A stretch of DNA of 64,000 nt, from NCBI GenBank assembly GCA_023053575.1, contig JAKZAP010000001.1, positions 31,018,533-31,082,532 on the forward strand, read 5' to 3'. The notes beneath the pieces are model-generated. The model did no database searches. It was not told the DNA's origin and saw only the letters and a list, made by a program, of their open reading frames with translations. Source of the stretch: Branchinecta lynchi (Eukaryota > Arthropoda > Branchiopoda > Anostraca > Branchinectidae). The position numbers and the translations under genes are program-made. Positions 35,601 to 47,600 of this stretch are shown piece after piece (the first letter of the stretch is position 1; each line of letters begins with the position of its first letter).

Positions 35601-38600
35601 AAACCATCAGCTTCTAACCGGTATAGATATTCTTTTCGTCAGTATTCTGTAAAGCATTTTAATGAGTAAGTGACAGTATTTATTTATTTCCCTCAGAACT
35701 GAGGAGTACAAAATAATGTATAAAAAAGAACTATGCCTAAACCATCTGTTCCATTCATTAGCACATAAATACTATAAAAAATACACACGATGTCGACAAC
35801 TAAGTTACAATTATGTACGCACTATTTTATTCACTTGTTAAAAAAATGGGTACAGGTTGTGGGTTCGGAGGGCTACCAAAGCTTTTTTTTTTATAAAAGT
35901 TGGTCATCTTTTTCCTCAAAATTAGAACTAGGTTTACTCTAAAATTGGAAACCAACTGCGAATTACTGAAAGAAATGGGGAACCCAAGGAGAAATTTGGA
36001 AAATTTGAAATGTGAAATCTTTATAGCAGATATGTCGCAAATTCGAAAATTTTCTACGATTGTTGCAGCAAAAAGAACATGAGGTAAAGCAACAACGGTG
36101 AACAATGACCCGAGGATGTCTTTCCTGTATCGCCCACGAAAACGAATTAAGAGGCCAAATGCCTTGCGAATTCTTTCTTGTATATGATTGACAATTATAG
36201 ACTGAGAAACCTTAGCTGAAGATGCATATGGGATCCCTAAGTACGTCACTATATCACATGCTGAAAAAATAATCCCATTACTGCAATCAAGACATTCATT
36301 TCCTTCCACGGTGCTATTTACAAAGTATGTTTTATAATTTAATGATAGGGTCTTATTTAACTATTATGTTATTTGACCTAATAAATTCGTATCGTATAAG
36401 TAGTGAACTGAGAAACAAAAATGCTTCTCAGCCGGAATTTGAACCCAGGACCCTCTGCTTATAAGGCGCTCTACAAACTGAGCTACCGAGGGGCTTAAGA
36501 ACAGAGTTCGCAAACCACTACAATAGTCTGGTAGAAGCCGGCCATAGGAACAGTGATCCCACCAGAAGGCAAATTCATCTAACCAGTTCACATGTCACGG
36601 AAATTTATAATTATACATAGATGGCACTTTACACAAGGGACTTATACCGTGACCAATGAACCAGAAACAGTTTTTTCGAATATAATTTAGAAGTCTAGGA
36701 CTCCATTGTCGGAGCCACGTAGACATACCAGAACCCACAGGACGGGGTCTCATAGTGAAACTCTGTTCTCAAGCCCCTCGGTAGCTCAGTTGGTAGAGCG
36801 GCTGCCTTGTAAGCAGATGGTCCTGGGTTCAAATCCCGGTTGAGGAGCATTTTTGCCTTTCAGTTCACTACTTATAAAATACTCCGTTTTTGGGATCCCA
36901 TCGAAACCTTTGGTCTTGTTCTTTAGGACTTCAGGTTCCAAGGTGGTGCTATAAGGAAGTGGTTCCAACCGGTGGTACGCGTACCCAAGGGGTACGTGAG
37001 ACCCTTGCAAGGGGTACGCGAAGGTACTAAAATATGTTTATCTGTATTTTCAAAATATCGCCTCACTCATTTTTGACTGCCAAAAGCCTAATATTACTAG
37101 CAGAATCATCAATGGCCAAAAAGTTTTTTGGGGGCAAGATATTCTTAGCGAGCGGCTGATAATGTATACCTACTGTTTTTAAAAAGAAATAGATGATTTT
37201 ACGAAAAGTTGCAGCGCTTAGCGCCGGCCAGTTTCCTTTTACCGACTGGCCCACCACTTAGGGGGAGGGGTATCCCCAGCCCATGACGCCTTTGAATGCA
37301 AACTCTAGTGAAATTCATGAAATAATATTGATTCCAGAACAACTAGCCTATTGCTGTCAAATCTATTCCTGGGTCAAACAATAATGTTCAAAAAGAAGCT
37401 AAGGCATTGAAAGTAATATTGTCATTCAGATCTAGAACAAAATCAACGAACATGTCTGCGATGCAGCTTGATGAAAGCACGGATTTGCGGGATGTATCAC
37501 ATGAGGCACTGTCTAGGGAACCGGGAGTCGTGCTCTATGTCCTACGGGCTACGGAACCGGTAGTTCTCACGGAAACCAAACCATATGAGCTGACATTCCG
37601 GGATCTGACGTCATTAACTAACGGACACTTGTATGTGCTGGCTCCCGTTCCGGTAGTAATTGGAAATAGCTCACGGAAACTTCATCGCACCAGCTTCTCG
37701 TCCGGTAGCCTCACGGAATTGCGTACTCAGAAGCTAGGGAGCCGGTAGTCGATACCGGAAACTGTATAAATGGAGCTTCTGTTCCGGTAGTGTCTACGTG
37801 GAATATAAAACTCACGGAATAGTTTGGATGAGAGCTAGGATGCCGGGATTTTCACTGACTTAGAGAAAATGACATGGGAAAAAATCCACTACAGGAACCC
37901 ATATATTGAGAGCTAAGGTACCGGTAGCAACTACTATTTGCTTGAAAATGACCAGCTCACGGACACAGATGGCTATGGGTTAGGGTTCCGGTAATTACGA
38001 ACAAAAAATTGAACTCACGTACCCATGTCAGTGCAGACTAGGAAACCGGAAGCAAATATTTTTTAACTAACGGAACCCAACTTCTGCGGGCTGGGGTTCC
38101 GGTAGGGCAAAAAAAAAATAAGATTTTGAACTGGATTCAGTGAGCTGTACCAGACTCAAAGTCCATATTGACACGCGTCCATAATTTTAATTTTTGGCAC
38201 TACCGGAACCCCAGCCCGCAGGAGCTGGGTTCCGTGAGTCAAAAATATTCACTTCCGGTTTCCTAGTCTACACTGACATGGGTCCGTGAGTTCAATTTTT
38301 TTTTATTTTCGTCACTACCGGAACCCTAGCCCATAGCCACCTGTGTCCGTGAGCTTGTCATTTTCAAGCAAATAGTAGTTGCTACCGGTACCTTAGTTCT
38401 CAATATATGGGTTCCGGTAGTGAATTTTTACCCATGTTATTTTCTCTAAGTCGGTGAAAATCCCGGCATCCTAGCTCTCATCCAAACTATTCCGTGAGTT
38501 TTATATTCCACGTAGACACTATCGGAACAGAAGCTCCATTTATACAGTTTCCGGTATCAACTACCGGCTCCCTAGCTTCTGAGTACACAATTCCGTGAGG

Positions 38601-41600
38601 CTACCGGGCGAGAAGCTGGTGCGATGAAGTTTCCGTGAGCTATTTCCAATTACTACCGGAACGGGAGCCAGCACATAGAAGTTTCCGTTAGTTAATGACG
38701 TCAGATCCCGGAATGTCAGCTCATATGGTTTGGTTTCCGTGAGAACTACCGGTTCCGTAGCCCGTAGGACATAAAGTACGACTCCCGGTTCCCTAGACAG
38801 TGCCATCACATGAAGCTCAGATGATAGTATTTGTCCGTTATCGAGTTCCTGACATAAAAGAAAATATTCTGGTTTGCGAAAACCTTCAGTACCGAGGACA
38901 GCATGAACAAAACTATTCGTTTGCAGTGACATGGTAGAACTTATGACTGGATTCACAATCGATTTAGTGGAAACCTGATGTCGAGCTGCGGTAAAAATGT
39001 GATGTGGAAAAAATGTCGCCGTTAATGACATCGAGCCGAGATTTGACAAAAATTTTGCTACAGCGCAGCCTCAAATGTCTCATTGATTTTATATATATTT
39101 CTACACGTGCATGCCTTTTCACTTACGACATAAATATCGCCTTTTTCACGTTCTGAAAATGGGGGTACGCAAGCTTTTCGAGGTTTTTTATGTTTCGATC
39201 TTGCCTGGGAAACAAGAAGTATTTGCATTTTCTACGTTTTCGATTAGTCAATGTCGGTTTTGCCGGATTCCCGTTTACTATCGACCCGGCGAAAAATTAA
39301 CTCTAAAAAGGATTCACGTCCCCCCCCCCCTTATTTCGGTCCTTTTCCTTGACCCCAAGCTGACTTTGAAACATATATTCAAATAATGCATATAACGGAT
39401 ACGTCAATCGCCCCAATCGCGCAGCAAAAACAGCGGCCGTGTCAAAAATTAAATCTCACACTAGTTTTTTCCCTACAGTGGTATTTAAAAGTAATATGCC
39501 CGAATAAGATATTTTATAGTCGGCAGAAGCTTCAGTTATTTATTGCAGGTTTGTTTCCTTCCCCGACGTTGACCCTGAAGATTAACAGCCTGGCTAGGAC
39601 CCTGGCCAAGAAGGGCCGAAATATCACTGCTAAATCATCGTAGCTGACGGATCCGTTATATGCATTATTTGAATAAATGGTCCTCTTCAGGCTCAAGCCG
39701 CTCAAGCTGGAAAATGAACTTGTGGACAGAAAAAAAACAGAAATTGTGCAAAATATAGCCTATAAAATTCAGCTGACGTATCCGTTTCAAACTGTCAATG
39801 TTATCCAGGTTGCACCTACTGAAAACACAGAGAAGCCATTTTTAGGGACCCAAATAAAATTGTCTAAAGGCGTTTTTCTGTGCTCCCGCAAACAGGTTGT
39901 GGCGACATTGTGGCTCGAAAACAGCGTTTCCGCGGCCTTTTATGCGGCCGACAAGTGTGTTTCCGCGACCAACAAGATTTTCGTGGCTCCTTTTGTGGCT
40001 GGAATTCGACAAACAACTGCCAAGTTGATTGTCGATTTTTGGCTGGATGTTGGCGGGAAATTCAAATTTAGCAGCAAAATACCGTCAAAACAGTAATATT
40101 AAAAACTTTCTCAAGTATGCAGACATAAAACGAAGATCCTTTTGCACGGAATGGTAAGGACGAAAGACTGGAGTTCTATTTATTGAGATTTTTACATGAA
40201 TTCTATTTATATATTCAGACATTTGAAATTCCCGCCCAAAAAACAGAGAAAACCGGCGTTTCCGCGAGTTTTATCTTGTGGCTCTACTGTGTGGCACAAA
40301 ATCGTGTTTCCGCGAAAAACACTCAGCCCACAATCGTGCCAGAGAAAAACGCCATAAGTTTTATTTCCACACCCTCCATGTTCAAAGTTGTACGAAGCTT
40401 AAGTTTTGTTCACATCATACTTAGGATCCCTCTAATTTTCATGATGAATTTAGGCCTCATCCATCCCACCCCTGAACCTGTAACTAAAGAGTATGTGCAC
40501 AAAGTTTGACCGAAATATCTCAATCGTTCGAGAGTTCTCTTGCTTATCCAGAAACAAACCGACGGACGGACAAATCTACCACGTGATAGACCTGTCCGGC
40601 TGTCATTGGCCAAAAACCGCAAACGTCACAGGTATAAGAAAAGAGGGCGATAACAAACGGCGGATCAGGTAGCGGTATGGTATGTGCCAAGGCCTTAGTG
40701 ATCAATAAATGTTTTCATTCTGCCATAAGAACATACCTGAACTTCAGTAGCTTCTGGATAGCAAACTTTCTCACAGATGAGCTGGGCAATGCGATCTCCT
40801 TTTGCAATCTTGAAGTTTTCGTCTCCAAAGTTGAAGAGAACGACTCCAACGTTGCCCCGGTAATCTTGGTCCACAACTCCAGCTGCAAAATATATTCTTA
40901 AAATCGAATCATAACCCAAGCAAAAGTTTGGCCTACATGAAGGTCGTTTTCGATCTACCATCGAAAGTTAGTTTCGCTCCATCCTGTGTAGTTTGGATGC
41001 CGTTCCAACGTCCTACATCTAGTTAGATTTGCAGAAAGCTACCATCGTTGTTTCAAACTGTATGCCCTTTATACAGGTTGGACCACGATGGTAGTTCTTT
41101 ATCAACTTGTGCTAGGAGGTTGGGTTACACCAGAAGATTACACTAAAGAGACCGATAGGGTTACAACTAGCCACCACTGGTAATTTTTTAACTACCATGC
41201 TCCATAGGTTGGTAGTTAGCCTCGGACGTAGGGAACGAGTGGATAAAAAGGGAAGAGAAAATATACAAGAAAAGCAATAAATGTTGTGGGTTCTGAGGTG
41301 TGTAGGAGGTAGTCACTGTCAGAAGTTTCATAGCAGATAACACAGGGTTGCGCGACTTCAACAGATGGCACTTAGGATATTAGCTGTTCTGTTTCTCGAA
41401 TGTTACGCATTAAAAATTTTCTTCATACATGAAGAGCCGGAATAGCCTACCGTCGACAAAACATCTGCTGACTTTTTTGTTTGTCATCATAATATCGGAA
41501 AAGTCAGTAGATTCTAGTTCGGCGGTTTTTCGGGTTTTCCTGTCGATGCCTGTTACGTGTAACGCTTAACGCATCTACCTTGGCCTAACGTTCGAGTGGT

Positions 41601-44600
41601 ATCTGTTATGCAACTTCTGACAGCTCTATCACTCAACACTGTACCACAGGAACAAGAATATTCGAAATAATGTGCATATTTATTAGATTATTTTATTGAT
41701 AACACAATTCAAAGCATATCCAGTTTTGTACCATGGACAAACCAGTGCTTCCTCATGGTAGAAGACTGTAACACGCCCAAGGAAAAGTCAAGGGTTCAGT
41801 TTAAGAACAAAAATTGTCGAAATTCGCCAAAGTATTCCTTAGACTTTACAAGTAGAACTGATTATATTTTACTGATGAAAAGTAACCGCCGAGTTTAACC
41901 TTTCGTCATACACAACCAATAAAATATACTTTAATTATTTTTGTTTAATTATAACCATTTTTGTCATAAAAACAAAAACTGAAAAGGACTAGCTTATCGG
42001 TTATTGTACAACTCACGCTGGAACAAAAATCTTCTATATCTTTTATGTAAAAGGTGTTAGTTTGGTGATTGAGGTATTTTTTCTCGCTCGTGTTTACCAC
42101 GTGTGATGAGTATAGAGGAGGGAGGATATTACGTAGTCAGGGAACAGGGAGTGTTCTAATACGCAAGTCGACGCTAAGGTGGACTAGCCTCTCTTCCAGA
42201 CTCGCTTGAGCCTTTTTGGTAGGTAACTGTGAGGTAGCCTACCCTACACTCACTGTTACTGATCGTGAGGGTCCTTTCTAAATGCAATACAGTAGGTTTA
42301 CTTTGAAGTGAGCCCAAAGCTACAAACAGGAAATGCGTACTCAAGAATAGGTCTAATAAAACTACAGTAAAGTTCGAGGAGGTCTTTAAAGTTTAACCGA
42401 AAAGCCAACTTATTCATGTATCATTTAAGCGAAAACACTGCCTTATTCGGATTGTGTGAACGGATTCTTTTTAGGATTAGGATTCAACAACTTTACTAAA
42501 AAAAATTCATTCCGGCTTGACGACCGGTTACAAACAAAGCACATACGTGCTTGATAAACGCAACCAGTACATATTTACTACCATATTGTATAACTAATCA
42601 AATCTTCACTAAAATAAACTAAAAATTGATTAATTAATTTGATAATTTGCCCTCTCTCGTCTTCCAAACCCTCCACACACCAACTACCCTCAAGGAGTTG
42701 TTTCTTTTAACCGATTTTTAAAATGCAGTACACTTTCCGCTTCTAGAATTGAGTCTGGAAAAGTATTCCAGACCACCGTATCTGCATGCCTTGCCACATG
42801 GCTAGAACGAACCGTACTTCTTGGCTCACTTACCAGGTTTTCAGCATGCCTCGTAGCATGTCCGTGATAAAATGAGTTTAGAACGAAAAAAATAATTTTC
42901 TATCTATTCATTTCTTATATTCACTATGTGCTATAGTGTGATGTTAAAGCACAATGGACACTTCTAATGCTTTACTTTGTATTAAATGCTTCACAATTTC
43001 CGACTTCCTTTAGAAGGCGCTACGAAAATCGGCCGTTTTCTTGTTATCCCTTGCATTTACCTCTCTGGCATTTCGGCGACCCAAATTTTAGGAGCTGGGA
43101 TATCGTGGCAGGAAATTCAAAAACTCTCAGCAATGCTTGGTAGAGAAGGATATATTTGAGATGTCACCAAAGTCAAGCCGCAAATGCAGTTTACCTGATT
43201 ATTCTAGTGTTTCATAAGAAGTTCCATGGCTTAAAGTGCCTATTAAAAGTTTTTCTTTGTGGAATACTGTTGTGAAGCTTGATTAGCTTGCTTTATAAAA
43301 TGTACCAGAATAGGCAATAAGCTTATACAAAATAACATAGCTACAAAAATAATTGAAAAACAAATAACCTATTCAAATCTGAATTGTACAAGCTGATTTA
43401 TCCATAAAATAAAAATCTACTAAGTATTACAAGAAACATCACTTTTATCTTTGTCCAAGCTAGTAAATTGAGCATGTACTGGCCCCAAAACTTACGCTTT
43501 GAAATATCGCAGAGAGGAAACTGCTGAAAAAGCTGCTGATCTAGGGGGTAAGCATTGTTCCTAGGTTGTTAAAGAGTGAGACTGGGGTAGTTTGATGTGC
43601 CCATTCAACTTTAACAATATCTATGGCCGTCCTTACAACGCAAAATTCTACTATGATGTGGAAAATCTGAATCTCAACACAAACGCGGCTTTTCAGTGGC
43701 CAGTGATCAGCTTGCGGAAGGTAGCTCACTATGTGAACACTTATCTTTCGCAAACCGTTTTCGTCAAGCATACAGCATACGTACAAGCGCATAGAGGTAC
43801 CACAAATCCGACAGGGAAATTCCACTATTTCATGAATAGCGGAGCAACGAAGTAACGCATTTTCATCTGGTCTTCTAGCCTCTTTAGGTGAATAAGTGAT
43901 GAGTAAGTAGATTTTCCTATCTCATCCCTTTGAGTTAAGCTTTAAAAGGCAAGATAGCAGTTTCAAAACGACAATAGAGCGGGAGGCCTGTTTTAAAATA
44001 TCTCTGACGTGAGAATCTCATTTTAGATCATTTTGTTAAAGGACACCTGAACAATGAAACCATACTTGAACACAATATGGAGAATGCATTTACAGACATG
44101 GACACGGAGAGCATTCTTCTCCTGAGCGTGACGTTTTCAAAATAGGGATGATTGTTTCCGGAGGTTTGAACATGCAGGCTCCAAGACAAAAAGCGCAATT
44201 CATTCAAATCTTGTACAGCGCTGGTCGGATCGTATTGGAATTTCTTCTAGATATACGTTTGGGCTTATGTGGTTAAAAAATATTCCAGAAGAAGGGTTGA
44301 TCGGAGACATTTGTTCATTTCTAAAATTGCTCGGTACTGAAATAAGGACAGATGCAAAATGGAGCAAAAATCATAGCTTGGAAACGGTATTTCGTATTTG
44401 GATTGGGTTTTCTGCAGGCAATGTTAACGGACGTCATACAGATAGGGATGATACTTGGTACTCTTCATTCAGGTGTCCTTTAAAGTAGTCGATCCCAACA
44501 CAAAGATAACCTTGAGCTTTTAATATGGATAAATTACAATTCAGGCCACGAAGATATTTCGAGGAATTAAATGAATTGTCCTACATCTACTCGACTTCGG

Positions 44601-47600
44601 GCCTTGCCTTGCCCTTGCCAAAAGACGATCTTGAGCTCTTGAGGGTGGTAAAGTAGAGTGGCGCAACACCAGGTGGCAGACAAGCGAAACGTTCACTCTT
44701 ACTACTTCTAAGCAAGTGTCTACTTTACTTTGAACGAACTCCCCCTAAAGATTTAACTAGGTTTGCGTTAAATCGATAAGTTAGCTGAGTTTTATTTTAG
44801 CGATATTCCAGGAGTTATTACAGATGAGCACTCACTACCGCAATCAATGAAAAGAATATTCACCCCCCCCCCCCACACACTTCCCCAAAACTAAATCCAA
44901 GTCAATCAGAATGCGGAAAAATATCTACCATGTCTAGAATGGTCAGCAATTTAGAGTAGGCTTCACAATCCTACCGACTCATGACTAACACTAGCATCCT
45001 TCTCGAAACTCAACAGCAAAGATTATACCAACAAGGTTCCAACACTTAAGCAACTACAAACCATTACTACCCCACTGAAAAAATAGATCATGCGGATCGT
45101 ACAAGCTCTGAAGTGCACTTGACATATTTAGATATTTAGACTTAGCTAGTAGCCTACATTAGAGCTTCTTATAACACTTATACCAAATTTCGGAACAAAT
45201 TTCCTCTAAATCAGTCGGATGGAAATGATAAATTAAGAAGTTAACATCAGCTAACAGCAAAGTTTCAGCTTTCTTTTGACGTAAAAAAAGAAATTCAAAA
45301 TTCTTCTTCTAAATCGTAAGTCGTCTTTTTTAATACATATTTTTTCTTTCGCTATATTTGGACGGATATGCAAGGAGTACAAAATGCCAGACGCCGCAGC
45401 TTGGCAGGGAAACGGTTCAGAATAAACAGAGCAACAAGAACAAAAAAATTCAAAAGAATAACAGTTTATGGATTTGTTATCCAATCCACTTAAATTACCA
45501 ATTCCACTCAGTACTTACTCTGTAGGAATATTTACCAGGTGTGATTTAAAGTTATGGGACATTCAAATAAGCATACATAAATGGCAGACAAACTGACAGA
45601 CTGGGAATCTTAATATATAGGGGGGGGGGGGGGGGGGTAGGATAGTTGGCCATTGGGGTAGGTTGAACACTAGGACTCTGGTCTGCCACCTGTAGTCGAA
45701 AAATTCCGGAACTGTTACAGAATGTTAATAGTAACATCAAGATCGTGCCGTGAAAAAATTATGGCTCTAGCTTATTCACGATAAGAGAGAGACAAAATAT
45801 TTTGCTTTTTAAGTAGGCTTTTCTGAAAATTGTGACGTCATGTCGTTTTGAGACGAAATGAGAACGGCAATCGTAAAAAGAGTTTCATCGCAGCGAACCA
45901 ACTAACTGGCTCCAATTTAGACATAACTCTGAGTTCTTAACGTTAACAGTTTTTTTAATGGTCAGTTTTTTTATTCCTTTTCTAGCCTTTAGCTATTCGG
46001 ATTAAACTTGATTGATTGATACAAAAAAAAAGTGGTCATGTTTTTTTATGATTCCTCTTTGGGGCAGGTTGGTCATTTTTTTCAGGGGGCAGGCTGGCCA
46101 CTCCGTCGATCCTGCCCCATAGGGCAAAATAAGGTAAAATAACGTTGTCTTCGGTAAATACACCCCATTAAATACAGAATAAAGATCAATTTAATAGCAT
46201 CATCTTAGGTGAGACTTAAAATCGGACTATTCCCTGGAAGTTCTGAGCTAAGCTGTGCAAAAATTATCTGAAGAGGTCAAGTTTGCTACCATTGAACGCG
46301 AGATGCATATAGGCTACCTCGATGGGCTATTAAGTAACACAGAAGCATGTTTTTCACACATTTAAAGCTGAAGAGGTCGAATTTCAAAATTTCTTCTTCC
46401 CGAATTAAGAAGTTTACGAGCCAAAGTAACACTCTTTTGAAGATTTGAGTTCCCAGCAGGGCCATATCCAGAAGAGGGGTTACCGGGTCTGACCCCCTCC
46501 CCCCCCCCGAAACACTAGGCTAAATTTACTTCAAACGGGGAAAAAACTACTGAAGTCCCGTCTCATGTCCATTCATCGGAACGATTCCTCAATTCTTTTG
46601 TGCCATATTTTACCGAATATTTCAACGCTCTTTAAAAGTTGTTGTCATCTATTTCTTTTAAGCCCGTTTCTTTTTTTTGTTGTGACATAAATAGTTTGAC
46701 CACTGCATCTTTTTATCTCAATCATGTCCTATACTAGAATAGTAGTAACACCTATGACGAATTATTTTTGTACTAGTCGTTTTAATTCGCGTTCGTATTT
46801 TGATGAATTGTACTTTAAACCGCGAATTTTATAATAATAGTGACACTTACGACGAATTATTTTTGTACTTGTCATTTTAATTCCCGTTCCTATTTTGATG
46901 AATTGTATTTTAAACCGTGAATTGTATATATAAATTGTAGGTTACCATTGTAAATATATCCCTTGGTTGATCTTTTTATTTGTAATGACATGTCCAGCAC
47001 TATGTTTTGTTTGTAAAAGATATTTATGGATAAATATACCGAATTGTAAATTGAATTGTAAAATAAAATAATAGTTTTTTCAAGAGTTGGTATTACAGGT
47101 TACTTATAAGCATAGACTGTTACAGACTTTTACATCGCCTTCTCAGATTGATGTCACCGAAACCCAGAGGTTACAAGACTCTTCATTACCGGTACACTGG
47201 TACATGCCTACAATGCAAAGCCTGTAAATCGTGTTTATAGGTTTTAATCTCCAATCCTTTTTTACTTTTTGTCCGAACAGTAGGCTACCCCCCCCCCCCC
47301 CCCCCCCCCCCTGCAGCAAATTCCTGGATACGGACCTAGTTCAAGGGTCTCTCGAGGAACTGAACATGCTGCGAAAGCAATGGTGTTTGACAATTGTCTG
47401 AAGGATTTTTCACTTGGGTAACTCCCACCTTTTTTTCTATGTATCTGGTTCTGAACCACTAGTTGATTAATTTTCATTCAAAGTAAAATATACACCTTAC
47501 AGTTTAAACAAGACTAGTACTGTGACAATATCTGGTAGAACAGAGAGACTGGTGGTGCGACCAACCTGCCCCATGGTCCTGGCAAACCTACCCCCCCCCC

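Noticed and set aside
36364..36591. 75-codon minus frame with [19 protein letters not shown]
   Set aside because: A known artefact of translating tRNA-like sequence.
37407..39049. Two open frames (113 and 162 codons) with identical C-terminal parts
   Set aside because: They are the two inverted arms of the foldback element read on opposite strands, fused to bits of hAT relic.
43541..43855. Overlapping 94- and 87-codon frames on opposite strands in dUTPase intron 2
   Set aside because: No recognisable family, no splice context, both strands open; not supported as a gene.
44267..44488. 73-codon frame
   Set aside because: Falls inside the TTAA-flanked MITE and runs into its right terminus.
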